A stretch of DNA of 64,000 bases from Neobacillus sp. PS3-12. GTDB lineage: Bacteria > Bacillota > Bacilli > Bacillales > Cytobacillaceae. The notes beneath the pieces are model-generated. The model did no database searches. It was not told the origin of the DNA and was given only the letters and a program-made list of their open reading frames with translations. This document shows, piece by piece, positions 7,729 to 16,340 of the stretch (within the stretch, counting starts at the first letter, position 1; every line of letters begins with the position of its first letter). The position numbers were made by a program, and so were the translations under genes. The DNA is taken from NCBI RefSeq assembly GCF_030915385.1, contig NZ_CP133268.1, positions 3,136,001 through 3,200,000 on the forward strand, written 5' to 3'.

Positions 7729-8613
7729 GTGGAACCGATTATACGCCTGGAACATGTCTTTTTTTCTTATAAAATCAATGAACAAACTTCCGTTCCAGTC
7801 TTAAAAGATGTATCTTTTAAGATTTTCCCTGGAGAATACGTCGCCATTATTGGACACAATGGCTCTGGCAAGTCAACATTATCCAAGCATTTAAACGGCT
7901 TATTGAAACCAAATTCGGGTGATGTGTGGGTTCATGGACTGAATACGAACGACGAAAGTAAAAAGAGGGAAATCCGCCAAGCAGTTGGCATGGTTTTTCA
8001 GCATCCAGATAATCAAATTGTTGCGACAATTGTAGAAGAAGATGTGGCATTTGGTCTTGAAAACATTGGAGTTCCCAGGGAAGAAATGAAGAAGCGAATT
8101 GATGAGGCATTAAGTGTTGTGAAGATGTCTGATTTTCGCAAAAGGCCGCCACATCATCTATCGGGAGGACAAAAACAAAGGGTTGCTATCGCAGGAGTGT
8201 TAGCAATGCATCCCGATTGTATCGTGTTTGATGAAGCAACAAGTATGCTCGATAGCTTTGGCCGTAAAGAAGTTCTTCAAGTTATGAAAAACATGAATGA
8301 TATGGGAATGACGATTGTTACGGTCACTCACCGAATGTCCGAGGCAGCCGAAGCAGACCGCATAATTGTGGTCGAGGGCGGACAAGTTGTGATGGATGGA
8401 TCACCACGCGAAATTTTTCAACATAAAGATCAATTAACTGAGCTTCAATTGGATGTACCATCTGTTAGCCAAATAGCTGAAATCATTCACAAACAATTTC
8501 CAAACTTTTCAAATGATTTGATTCAAGAAGATGAGCTCGTCTCTGAAGTAGTAAGGCTAGGTAGGAATACAGGGGGGAATAAAGCTGAACAGTCCCAAGC
8601 AACCTCTCATTGA
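7729..8613 (+). CDS. ecfA1: ECF transporter ATPase 1 (EcfA1)
   Basis: A 294-residue ABC ATPase of the energy-coupling-factor type, one of two that drive vitamin or small-molecule uptake. Walker A is GHNGSGKST, the Q-loop FQHPDNQIV carries the PDNQ variant typical of EcfA, the signature is LSGGQKQRVAIAG, and Walker B reads CIVFDEATSMLD. The start is GTG after AGGGAGGGG. It is the first gene of an A1-A2-T-S-peptidase operon and runs into ecfA2 with an overlap. The general ECF module of Bacillus usually lies with ribosomal genes, so this is probably a dedicated second copy. Confidence 0.9.
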   Translation: MEPIIRLEHVFFSYKINEQTSVPVLKDVSFKIFPGEYVAIIGHNGSGKSTLSKHLNGLLKPNSGDVWVHGLNTNDESKKREIRQAVGMVFQHPDNQIVATIVEEDVAFGLENIGVPREEMKKRIDEALSVVKMSDFRKRPPHHLSGGQKQRVAIAGVLAMHPDCIVFDEATSMLDSFGRKEVLQVMKNMNDMGMTIVTVTHRMSEAAEADRIIVVEGGQVVMDGSPREIFQHKDQLTELQLDVPSVSQIAEIIHKQFPNFSNDLIQEDELVSEVVRLGRNTGGNKAEQSQATSH

Positions 8614-9475
8614 GGTAGATAATTTATCGCATACATATATGAAAAACACTCCAATGGAACATGTTGCGCTAAAAGGCGTAAATATGTATGCGGAAGCAGG
8701 AGAATGTATTGCCATCATTGGGCATACTGGTTCGGGAAAATCGACGTTAATTCAGCATTTTAATGGGTTAATGAGACCCGAAGCAGGAAAGGTTGTAATC
8801 GATGGGCATGATTTATCAAAAAGAACTGTCGACCTGAAAAAACTGCGGCGAACAGTTGGCCTTGTTTTTCAAAATCCAGAAGATCAAATTTTTGAGAAAA
8901 TTATTGGTGATGACATCGCCTATGGGCCATTTAAGCTTGGATTGCCACTGAAAGAAGTGAGGGAGCGGGTTAAATGGGCAATGGGTGTAGTTGGACTGGA
9001 TTTTGAAGAAATGAAGGACCGTCAAACTTTTGCCCTAAGCGGCGGGCAAAAACGAAAAGTTGCACTTGCCGGCATATTGGCGTTAAAACCAAAAATTTTG
9101 GTTCTTGACGAGCCAACTGCAGGGTTAGACCCAAGGTCCAGAAATGAATTGTTAGATAAAATTAAGTATCTGAATAAGGAAGAAAAGTTAACGGTGTTAT
9201 TTGTTTCACACAATATGGAGGAAGTGGCCTTTTTAGCTGATCGAGTTTATGTAATGGCAAATGGAACGGACGTATTAAATGGAACACCTAAAGAAATTTT
9301 TTCAGATAAAGAAAAACTTGAGCGTTTCCAAATCGGAACACCTGAAACCGTCCAGGTTCTTTATCGACTTGCCGGCCTTGGATACAAGGTTAATACATCG
9401 GCCTTTACAATCTCAGAAGCATCCACCGAAATTATGAAGGTTCTTACCAGTGCAGAGGGGGGGCACAATGGCTAG
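8585..9475 (+). CDS. ecfA2: ECF transporter ATPase 2 (EcfA2), probable non-AUG start
   Basis: About 296 residues, partner ATPase of EcfA1. Walker A is GHTGSGKST, the Q-loop is FQNPEDQIF, the signature LSGGQKRKVALAG, Walker B ILVLDEPTAG and the switch His is in FVSHNMEEV. The first ATG (8639) would begin after the family's first beta strand and would lose PLIEVDNLSHTY, which carries the aromatic A-loop residue. That segment is encoded in frame upstream with no ATG, GTG or TTG. The strong AGGGGGG site at 8571-8577 is spaced 7 bases from CTG 8585, which I take as the start. It overlaps the end of ecfA1 by 29 bases and ecfT by 8. Confidence 0.85.
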   Translation: MNSPKQPLIEVDNLSHTYMKNTPMEHVALKGVNMYAEAGECIAIIGHTGSGKSTLIQHFNGLMRPEAGKVVIDGHDLSKRTVDLKKLRRTVGLVFQNPEDQIFEKIIGDDIAYGPFKLGLPLKEVRERVKWAMGVVGLDFEEMKDRQTFALSGGQKRKVALAGILALKPKILVLDEPTAGLDPRSRNELLDKIKYLNKEEKLTVLFVSHNMEEVAFLADRVYVMANGTDVLNGTPKEIFSDKEKLERFQIGTPETVQVLYRLAGLGYKVNTSAFTISEASTEIMKVLTSAEGGHNG

Positions 9476-10311
9476 TGAATTTGAACTGACCCGGAATATT
9501 ACCATCGGGCAGTATGTGCCAACGGATTCTTACATCCATCGATTAGACCCAAGAATTAAGTTATTCTTATTTATCATTCTTGTATTAGCGATTGCCTTTA
9601 ATACGAGTTATATCGGAAACCTTATTGGCCTTATCTTATCTTTTTATTTATTTTGGGCATCAAGAATTCCTATTAGCTATGGTCTGTCAGGTGTAAAGCC
9701 GGCGATTCCTTTTATTGTTATCTTAGCAATCTTGCAGCTGCTTTTTCAGGGTGAGGTTTTTTCACACGGAAGGGTATTTGTACATTACGGATTTATTCTG
9801 ATTACGAGTGAAAGCATTCGTTTAGTTATTGTTTCAACTGTTCGGTTTATAGAAATTATCTTTTTAAGTAGTGTGTTAACTCTATCCACATCGATCACAG
9901 AGTTAACACATTCGATCCAAAGTTTATTAAGTCCACTTCATAAAATTAAATTTCCAGTCCATGAAATTTCATTAATCACCACGATTGCGATTCGCTTTGT
10001 TCCCACCTTTGCAATGGAAATGGAAAAAATGATGAAGGCGCAGGCATCAAGAGGCGCTGATTTTGGATTCCGGGAGCTGGTGGAGGATCATCCAAAGAAC
10101 GAAGGATATGTTCCCGATTATCATTCCTTTATTTAATACAGCCTTATCCAGGGCTGAAGATCTTATTTTAGCGATGGAGTCACGCTGCTATACTCCAGGC
10201 GGTGAGCGGACATCCTTTCTAGTTTATAAAGCTGGGATGAAGGATTACATCATTCTTGTTATTGGAATAATAATTGCCTTGTTTTTGTTTTTATATAGCT
10301 TTCCTTATTAA
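9468..10311 (+). pseudogene. ecfT: ECF transporter transmembrane subunit EcfT, single-base frameshift
   Basis: The membrane scaffold that couples EcfA1/A2 to the S component. Two overlapping frames make one EcfT of about 280 residues: the first carries the transmembrane part up to MMKAQASRGADF, the second continues DSGSWWRIIQRTKDMF and then PLFNTALSRAEDLILAMESR, with the second conserved coupling motif. The frames join if one G is removed from TTTTGG at 10061-10066. The start is ATG 9468 behind GAGGGGGGG. Without repair the product lacks the second coupling helix and last membrane segment and should not work. Either the gene is broken or the consensus has an inserted base. Confidence 0.85.
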
Positions 10312-10356
10312 GTTCTTGGAGAAAAAATTAAGGGTGTTTAAAAGGAGGAGCATGCA

Positions 10357-10911
10357 GTGAAAAAGTCATTAACGGTACGGGATATCGTTATTGCTGGTGT
10401 TTTGGGGGCAGTTGCGATTTTATTAGGTGTTACGAGGCTGGGGTATATTCCAGTTCCAACTGCAGCTGGTAATGCAACGATTATGCATATACCAGCGATT
10501 ATCGGTGGTATTATGCAAGGACCCGCTGTGGGTCTAATTGTCGGTGCAATCTTTGGAGTGTCTTCGTTTTTAAATGCAACAGTACCACTGTTTAAAGATC
10601 CCCTTGTAGCGATTGTACCGCGCTTGTTTATTGGAATCGTGGCATGGCTTGTCTATGCAGGCATTCACCGCAAGAGTGAGTTCCTGGCTATTGCTATTTC
10701 ATCATTTTTAGGGACATTAACAAATACGGCGCTGGTGCTGGGTATGGCGGTAGTCCGTCATTACATGGATGCAAAGGTAGCTTGGACTGTAGCGATAACA
10801 AATGGAATTCCTGAGGCAATTGTGGGAATGATCGTGACATTAGCAGTTGTTTTGTCATGGAAACAAATTGGGAAAAGCAAAAAGTCAAAGATATCTGATG
10901 ATGTTGAATGA
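10357..10911 (+). CDS. ECF transporter S component (substrate-binding membrane subunit)
   Basis: A 184-residue membrane protein with six hydrophobic segments, the size and layout of ECF S components (PF12822-like). The first helix has a small-residue face (IVIAGVLGAVAILLG), used to dock on EcfT, and the HIPAIIGGIMQGPAVGLIVGAIFG block is shared by the folate/pantothenate/riboflavin-type branch. The substrate cannot be assigned; no vitamin riboswitch precedes the operon. The start is GTG behind AAGGAGGAG. It overlaps the downstream P1 peptidase by ATGA, which suggests translational coupling and a functional link with that hydrolase. Confidence 0.82.
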   Translation: MKKSLTVRDIVIAGVLGAVAILLGVTRLGYIPVPTAAGNATIMHIPAIIGGIMQGPAVGLIVGAIFGVSSFLNATVPLFKDPLVAIVPRLFIGIVAWLVYAGIHRKSEFLAIAISSFLGTLTNTALVLGMAVVRHYMDAKVAWTVAITNGIPEAIVGMIVTLAVVLSWKQIGKSKKSKISDDVE

Positions 10912-11863
10912 TGGGACAAATTACAGATGTACCTGGTGTAAAGGTCGGACAAAAAGAGAATATGGACGCCTTAACGGGCTGTACAGTTGTTCTTTTTGAA
11001 GATGGAGCTGTTGGGGGAGTAGATGTAAGAGGGTCTGCTCCCGGCACGAGAGAAACCGATTTGTTGAACCCAATCAACCTCGTTGAAAAGGTTCATGGTA
11101 TTCTTTTGAGCGGCGGCAGTGCATTTGGCTTGGATGCTGCGTCTGGTGTGATGCAGTACTTAGAGGAAAAGGGAATTGGTCTTGATGTAGGTGTCGCCAA
11201 GGTCCCCATTGTTCGGGGGCAGTTCTGTTTGACCTTGCTGTGGGCGATTCAAAGGTGCGTCCCAATAAAGAAATGGGTTATGAAGCGGCACAATTAGCTT
11301 CCTCAGAAAAATTCAAAATAGGTAATGCTGGAGCAGGATGCGGGGCAACAGTCGGCAAACTGGCTGGACCTGACTACTGTATGAAAGGAGGACTAGGCAG
11401 TGCTTCGATCCGTTTAGAAAGCGGGATTGTCATTGGAGCTATTGTGGCTGTAAATGCAGTGGGCGAGGTCCGTGATCTGGCTGCTGGAAAAATAATGGCT
11501 GGTGCCTATGATCGAAAAAGGAACACAATGATTGATAGTATGGCATTACTTGAGAAAAACTACCAAGCGGTCATTCCGGCGGGCACCAATACCACGATTG
11601 GCGTTGTAGCCTTAAATGCTAATTTAACAAAGAGTGAGGCTAACAAAGTTGCGCAAATGGCGCAGGATGGATATGCAAGGACCATTTATCCAGTACATAC
11701 CATGAACGACGGTGATACCATTTTTGCAGCAGCAACTGGTGGAATCCGAATTCCAGTCGACATGGCTGGAGCCTTGGCGGCAAAGGTCATGGAATTGGCC
11801 ATTTTAAATGCGATCCAATCAGCAGAAGGTATTGCGGGTATACCTGCCTATCAAGATATTTAA
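10908..11863 (+). pseudogene. P1 family peptidase (DmpA/BapA-like), single-base frameshift
   Basis: An Ntn-like, self-cleaving aminopeptidase/amidase family whose members act on D-alanyl or beta-alanyl amides. The two frames rejoin to about 318 residues, the normal length. The first has ITDVPGVKVGQ and LLSGGSAFGLDAASGVMQYL; the second has NAGAGCGATVGK and GTNTTIGVVALN, where the nucleophile follows the autocleavage site. They join if one C is restored in GTTCGGGGGC (11211-11220), giving VPIVPGAVLFDLAVGDSK across the joint. It overlaps the S component stop. The nucleophile region is intact, so a sequencing deletion is as likely as true inactivation. Confidence 0.85.
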
Positions 11864-11870
11864 AGTACCC

Positions 11871-11902
11871 AAAAGGATTTCATTTTATCGGAGTCCTTTT
11901 TT
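11871..11902 (+). terminator. Terminator of the ECF operon
   Basis: AAAAGGA pairs with TCCTTTT around a 16-base loop and runs into TTTTTT. Confidence 0.6.
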
Positions 11903-12012
11903 CTTTCGGCTGTTTCTCTTAATTTGTAAATTTTTTGGAAAAAGTTACGATTGTTATCACTCTTTTTTTTGATAGATTTAAGTGAAAGTAGGCTTTTTTC
12001 GAAACTCAGAAT

Positions 12013-12039
12013 AGAGGGTGTCTCCTGGAGACACCCTCT
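12013..12039 (-). terminator. Perfect 13-bp hairpin at the end of the MATE remnant
   Basis: AGAGGGTGTCTCC and GGAGACACCCTCT are separated by one base, so the paired arms run almost end to end. It overlaps the stop codon of the minus-strand remnant. No clear T run follows on either strand. Confidence 0.5.
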
Positions 12040-12391
12040 AAAATGCTTTCTTTGAATCAGCCTTGCCTACAAACATATTGGTCGCACGTTCCCAAGGCTT
12101 ACCCATCCAGCGGCGATAAGCAAAGCAGCCGCGCAGCCATTCATCGGCACCTTGTGCAAGCCAAACTCCCAGAATTCCCAAACCATAGTAAACACCAAGT
12201 AAATAACTGAATCCTACTGCGACTCCCCACCCGGCAGCGGCATCATCTGAGTAATGGCTCAGCACCAAGGTTGCAATAATCCCCATGCCCATATGAAGGG
12301 CGAGTTCGATAAAAAGCGGCCATGAAATACTAAATAGTGTCTGTTCTTGATAGCGATTTGTTTGAACGTCCAAAACAGTTTTCCCCTTCAT
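12038..12391 (-). pseudogene. MATE efflux transporter remnant with large internal deletion
   Basis: The 117-codon frame joins two distant parts of a MATE-family multidrug/sodium antiporter (normally about 450 residues). Residues up to about 55 match the first helix region (QTLFSISWPLFIELALHM, then LVLSHYSDDAAAG). The rest matches the end of the protein, with YYGLGILGVWLAQGADEWLRG followed by a basic tail. Roughly 330 residues from the middle are missing, yet the frame stays open. A protein of two or three helices cannot transport, so this is called a remnant. It has its own AAGGGG-like ribosome site and may still be transcribed. Confidence 0.75.
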
Positions 12392-12433
12392 TTAAAAATT
12401 ACATAGTTTCCATTTTACAACTAAAAATAAAAA

Positions 12434-12460
12434 AACCTGACCCATATGAGGGACCAGGTC
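12434..12460 (-). terminator. Terminator of the aldo-keto reductase gene
   Basis: On the minus strand GACCTGGTCCC pairs imperfectly with GGGTCAGGT and is followed by a T-rich run. It lies just after the minus-strand reductase stop. Confidence 0.7.
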
Positions 12461-12476
12461 TTAGTTAAGATATGAT

Positions 12477-13412
12477 TTAATTATGGAAGATATGGTCAAT
12501 TTTTTCAATTTCCTCTTGGGATAAGCTAATTTCTAAGGTTTTCAGGTTTTCCATCACTTGATCTGGCTGTTTTGCCCCTGGAATTAACGCATCAATCGAA
12601 TCTCTTGTCAGGTACCAGGCAAGAACAACATGGGCTGTTTCAGCATCTTTAGCCTGAGCGATTTCTCGGATTTTCTCAACCTTCTCAAGATTTTTTAAAT
12701 ACGTCTCCCCTTGGAAGAGAGGGTTTTTCGCCCTGCCGTCAATAAAGGTGGAATCCTTATGATATTTTCCACCTAATAATCCAGAGGCTAGTGGAAAATA
12801 TGGAATAAAGGAGATATTATTTTCGGCTGTGTATGGTAATAAATCTTTTTCAGCCCAACGTTTAAAAAGATTGTATTCGGACTGGATGACATCCACATAA
12901 CCGTCTTTATTTGCTTCCTTTAATTGCTCAATCGAAAAATTAGAAACACCTATGGCTCTAATTTTTCCTGCCTCTTTTAATTCCTTTAAGGCTCCGACGG
13001 CTTCATTCTTAGGTGTATCATTGTCAGGGAAGTGGATATAAAACAAATCAATATAATCTGTTTGTAATCGTTTAAGGCTGCTCTCTACAGATTCTTTTAA
13101 AAATGCTGGGGAATTGTCAAAGACTACTTTTCCATCAACGAATTTGTGGGCACCTTTTGTGGCAATGACCATTTCTTTACGGTTGCCTGTTTCTTTTAAT
13201 ACTTCGCCAATTAATCGTTCTGAATGCTCAGGACCGTATATGTAGGCCGTATCTAAAAAGTTAATACCATTGTTGATGGCAGTTCGAACCATCTCTTTAC
13301 CAGTTTCATCATTAAGATTTGGAAAAAGATTGTGTCCACCAACAGCATTTGTTCCAAGTCCGATGGGGGAAACATAAAGATCTGTTTTGCCTAATTGATT
13401 TTTCTTTACCAT
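12477..13412 (-). CDS. Aldo-keto reductase, IolS/YccK-like (AKR11 group)
   Basis: A 311-residue NADP(H)-dependent TIM-barrel oxidoreductase. The start [21 protein letters not shown] closely resembles Bacillus IolS/YccK. Catalytic residues are visible: Asp and Tyr in FLDTAYIYG, Lys in [10 protein letters not shown] and His in [10 protein letters not shown]. The cofactor site is IGVSNFS and, near the end, [13 protein letters not shown]. Length matches IolS (310). The physiological carbonyl substrate is unknown, and no inositol genes lie nearby. ATG 13412 follows GAGGAGG. It is transcribed alone. Confidence 0.88.
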   Translation of the reverse strand: MVKKNQLGKTDLYVSPIGLGTNAVGGHNLFPNLNDETGKEMVRTAINNGINFLDTAYIYGPEHSERLIGEVLKETGNRKEMVIATKGAHKFVDGKVVFDNSPAFLKESVESSLKRLQTDYIDLFYIHFPDNDTPKNEAVGALKELKEAGKIRAIGVSNFSIEQLKEANKDGYVDVIQSEYNLFKRWAEKDLLPYTAENNISFIPYFPLASGLLGGKYHKDSTFIDGRAKNPLFQGETYLKNLEKVEKIREIAQAKDAETAHVVLAWYLTRDSIDALIPGAKQPDQVMENLKTLEISLSQEEIEKIDHIFHN

Positions 13413-13513
13413 AAACTCATCCTCCTCACTTTAAATTAATCATAACAAATTCCAAAGTAAGGATAAAATTGAAGTGCTTGGACAATTTAAACAAACGATT
13501 GATTAATAAATAA

Positions 13514-13578
13514 GGCTGTGTTGAATTTTTAACACAGCCATAAATAAAAAGCCTGTAAAGTGAACCTTTGACAGGCTT
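13514..13578 (-). terminator. Two consecutive hairpin terminators
   Basis: AAGCCTGT/ACAGGCTT (13549-13578) followed on the minus strand by TTTTTA, then GGCTGTGTT/AACACAGCC (13514-13539). Both lie immediately downstream of the small minus-strand gene at 13586 and would end its transcript. Confidence 0.7.
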
Positions 13579-13585
13579 GAAGGTA

Positions 13586-13963
13586 TTAATGTCCCCACTT
13601 TATGGCAAAGGACAGTGAACAACAGTTTTCAAATGGGTCCAGTGTTTCCCGTGAATGTAATGTGAAAACAATCCCTGTTGGGGAAAAATGCGTTGTAACG
13701 GGAACAGTGAGGCCGATTGATTTTACTAAAGCTTCAACCTGGGCTTTTCTCCCATGCTGGGCAGCATCCATTAATTTATGAGCAAAGGAAGGATTGTTTA
13801 GATGACTTAACAATTTATTTCCCTGATACATTAATGGTGAAAAGGCCTTTACGGATTTGGAAAAAATCTTTGTATCAATGGCTGGATAAGCAAAACGGAA
13901 ATTGGCTTGTGTTGCTGGGAAGTAAAAAGGGAATGGAGGATCGTATCTCATGTATGGGAACAT
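13586..13963 (-). CDS. Small conserved Bacillales protein, possibly spore-coat associated (YuzC-like)
   Basis: A 125-residue protein with an aromatic, proline-rich start (MFPYMRYDPPFPFYFP) and a central helical block, VDTKIFSKSVKAFSPLMYQG shifted by one residue, followed by MDAAQHGRKAQVEALVKSIG. The C-terminal half is beta-like and holds CCSLSFAIKW. There is no signal peptide. The layout resembles the inner spore coat protein YuzC as I remember it; this is tentative. It follows the coiled-coil gene at 13987 by 23 bases and is probably co-transcribed with it. AAAGGAGAG precedes the ATG. Confidence 0.6.
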   Translation of the reverse strand: MFPYMRYDPPFPFYFPATQANFRFAYPAIDTKIFSKSVKAFSPLMYQGNKLLSHLNNPSFAHKLMDAAQHGRKAQVEALVKSIGLTVPVTTHFSPTGIVFTLHSRETLDPFENCCSLSFAIKWGH

Positions 13964-13986
13964 ATAGACTCTCCTTTGATAATAAA

Positions 13987-14331
13987 TTAAAATCCTCCCT
14001 CAGTAGGAGTAAATGGAATGGTAAGTCTGTTCTCAACGACACGAAGTCTGGTGTTTAAGCGATTTAGTTGACGTGTTTGCTTCACATTCATGTCATTTAG
14101 TCTTGTCAGCTCATGATTAATCCGATTGATTTCTCCATTTAGACGATGAATTTCTTTGTTTTGTCGGGACAATTCCTCGCTTAGTCGACTAAGTTCTTTA
14201 ACTTGATGAGCATTCTGACGTTCTAAACTGCTGACTCTTTTTTCGATCGTTTGTGCTTGTGGTGGCTCTCTGAATGGGTCAAAATGGTGCTCGTGGTAGT
14301 ACGGCTGAGGTACATAATAATATGGATTCAT
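13987..14331 (-). CDS. Small coiled-coil protein with regular heptads
   Basis: A 114-residue protein. The first ~30 residues are rich in Tyr, Pro and His (MNPYYYVPQPYYHEHHFDPF). From about residue 40 to 100 there are eight near-perfect heptads such as LSRQNKE, IHRLNGE, INRINHE, LTRLNDM and LNRLNTR, with Leu/Ile at core positions and many Asn and Arg outside. It should form a long parallel coiled coil. The tail is TIPFTPTEGGF. No family was recognised. Together with the next gene, also with a Tyr/Pro-rich start, it suggests a two-gene spore-structure unit; that is inference. AAAAGGAG precedes the ATG. Confidence 0.65.
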   Translation of the reverse strand: MNPYYYVPQPYYHEHHFDPFREPPQAQTIEKRVSSLERQNAHQVKELSRLSEELSRQNKEIHRLNGEINRINHELTRLNDMNVKQTRQLNRLNTRLRVVENRLTIPFTPTEGGF

Positions 14332-14466
14332 TGGGCAACGCTCCTTTTAAAGTACGGGCTAATTCCCTATAAGATATGTAGTTTAATGTGGGTTGGCACG
14401 GCGAGTACCCAACTGCCATTAACCAAAAAGCTCCCAGTCTTTTGGACATGGGAGAGGAGCTTGAGA

Positions 14467-14588
14467 GGAAAGATGTAGAATCGTTTTGTAAAGATGTAGA
14501 ATCGCCGGGCAAGGATGTAGAATCGCTTTGCAAAGATGTAGAATCTCCGGCAAATGTAGAATTTCAGAGCAAAGTTGTAGAATCTAAT
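14467..14588. repeat. 21-bp tandem repeat array, about six units
   Basis: The unit is AAAGATGTAGAATCGCTTTGC with variants; the GATGTAGAATC core recurs every ~21 bases at 14472, 14493, 14514 and 14535, then in two shorter degenerate copies. The array lies between the coiled-coil gene (starts 14331) and the end of the adenine deaminase gene (14584). The period is a multiple of three, so it opens reading frames on both strands, but no ribosome site or family supports coding. Confidence 0.75.
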
Positions 14589-16320
14589 ACTCAATAGGAA
14601 TGTGTTTAAAGCGTGATACTTGAAATAGTCCCATATCTGTTAACTTTAATTCTGGTATCACCGGGAGAGCCAAAAACGATAATGTTAAAAAAGGATTGAA
14701 ATCATGGCTAGCACCTATTTTATTTAGTGCCTGATGTATGGAAGCAAGGCTTGAATAGACCTTCTTGTATGGCTGATCGGAGAGTAATCCGGCAATAGGT
14801 AAGGGAAGAGATGCTAGAATTTTTCCATTTTGGACGACCATTAATCCGCCTTTTATTTTTCGTATTTCTTCAGCCGCAAATAAGAGGTCAGCATCATTTG
14901 TACCCGCAAGAATAAGATTATGAGAGTCATGGGCAACGGTAGTGGCGATTGCTCCAGATTTCAAACCTAAGCCTTTAACGATGCCTAAGCCAATATGCTT
15001 GGTCATGTGATGGCGTTCTATCACAGCGAGTTTTAGCTGATCTTTTTCAATCGAAGGTTGAAATAAATGGTTTGTATCTATTGCAACTTCCTCTACAATG
15101 TGGCGGGTGAGCAAGCTGTTTGGGATAATTTCGATGATGTTTGCTTTTGGGTTTTTAAAATAAATATAGAAATCCTCTTGGGATAAGTCACGAAAGTGAA
15201 CAGTATTTGTTAATTGCTCCGAAATAAACGAAGTGACATTAACGGGTACATCCACCAAACGCCCATTTTCCATAACGAGTTTTCCACTTTTAACAACTTT
15301 GGAAATGGCTACAGTTTCGAAATTGCTTAGAATGAGTAAGTCAGCCTTATAACCAGGAGCGATGGCACCTTTTTCTGTAAGTCCAAAGCATTCAGCAGTG
15401 TTTAAAGATGCCATTTGGTAAGCAGTAATTGGATCCAAGCCTTCTGTGATGGCTAACCTCACGTTATGATCGATACTGCCTTCGTTGATTAAATCATCTA
15501 AGTGTTTATCATCAGTTACAAACAAGCAGCGGCGTGAATTCCGTTCATTAACAGTTGGAAGCAATTGGCGTAAATCCTTTGCAACCGTACCTTCCCTTAT
15601 CATCAAATACATTCCCTTTTTTAATCTTTCCTTTGCCTCTTTTGCTGTGACACTTTCATGATCTGTTCGGATACCAGCAGCCATATAAATATTTAAGTCA
15701 TGTGAAGATAGTCCAGCCGCGTGCCCATCAATTTTTTTTCCCGCTTTTTTGGTTTCCACGATTTTTTCAATCATGGAATTTTCGCAATGAAGAACCGCAG
15801 GGAAATTCATAACTTCGGCTAATCCGAGGACCATGGGATGCTGATAAAAAGGTTTTAAATCATCTATACTTAGGGTCGCCCCTGAATGCTCAAACGTTGT
15901 GGCAGGAACACATGAAGGCAGCATCGTATAAAGATCCACTGGAAGGTTTTTGGCTGTGTCAAGCATGAATTGAATCCCTTTTGCCCCTAATACGTTCGCA
16001 ATCTCATGTGGATCCGTAATGGCGGTGGTAACTCCGTGTAAAAGGAGGACTTTGGCAAATTCATTCGGGAGGACCATAGAGGATTCTATATGAACATGGC
16101 CATCAATAAAAGCAGGAGCTATAAAACAACCCTTTGCATCTATCATCGTTTCGCCAATGTATTCTCCTATTCCAACGATATATCCGTCCGCAATTGCAAT
16201 ATCGCCACTAATAATTTCACCGTTAAAGACATCAAGAATTTGTCCATTTTTAATCACAAGGTCTGCTGGAGATCTTCCTGCTGCAACATCAATTCTTCGT
16301 ATTAGTTGGTTTTTGTTCAT
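14584..16320 (-). CDS. ade: Adenine deaminase
   Basis: A 578-residue amidohydrolase that converts adenine to hypoxanthine for purine salvage. The metal-binding motif is FIDGHVHIESS (about residues 75-85), followed by TTAITDPHEIANVLG, then GLAEVMNFP, the KIDGHAAGLSSHDLNIY block, and DHESVTAKEA, all typical of Ade. The C-terminal domain has VAHDSHNLILAGTNDADL. Length matches the family. It is followed upstream on the same strand by guaD (20-base gap), so adenine and guanine deamination appear to be made together, feeding hypoxanthine and xanthine into one pool. Confidence 0.93.
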   Translation of the reverse strand: MNKNQLIRRIDVAAGRSPADLVIKNGQILDVFNGEIISGDIAIADGYIVGIGEYIGETMIDAKGCFIAPAFIDGHVHIESSMVLPNEFAKVLLLHGVTTAITDPHEIANVLGAKGIQFMLDTAKNLPVDLYTMLPSCVPATTFEHSGATLSIDDLKPFYQHPMVLGLAEVMNFPAVLHCENSMIEKIVETKKAGKKIDGHAAGLSSHDLNIYMAAGIRTDHESVTAKEAKERLKKGMYLMIREGTVAKDLRQLLPTVNERNSRRCLFVTDDKHLDDLINEGSIDHNVRLAITEGLDPITAYQMASLNTAECFGLTEKGAIAPGYKADLLILSNFETVAISKVVKSGKLVMENGRLVDVPVNVTSFISEQLTNTVHFRDLSQEDFYIYFKNPKANIIEIIPNSLLTRHIVEEVAIDTNHLFQPSIEKDQLKLAVIERHHMTKHIGLGIVKGLGLKSGAIATTVAHDSHNLILAGTNDADLLFAAEEIRKIKGGLMVVQNGKILASLPLPIAGLLSDQPYKKVYSSLASIHQALNKIGASHDFNPFLTLSFLALPVIPELKLTDMGLFQVSRFKHIPIEY

Positions 16321-16340
16321 CTCCTTTGCTCCTCTTCTGT

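Noticed and set aside
14467..14588. CRISPR array
   Set aside because: Units are contiguous 21-bp repeats with no unique spacers, and there are no cas genes.
14388..14597. Repetitive peptide frame across the 21-bp array
   Set aside because: The frame exists only because the unit length is a multiple of three; both strands are open and there is no ribosome site.
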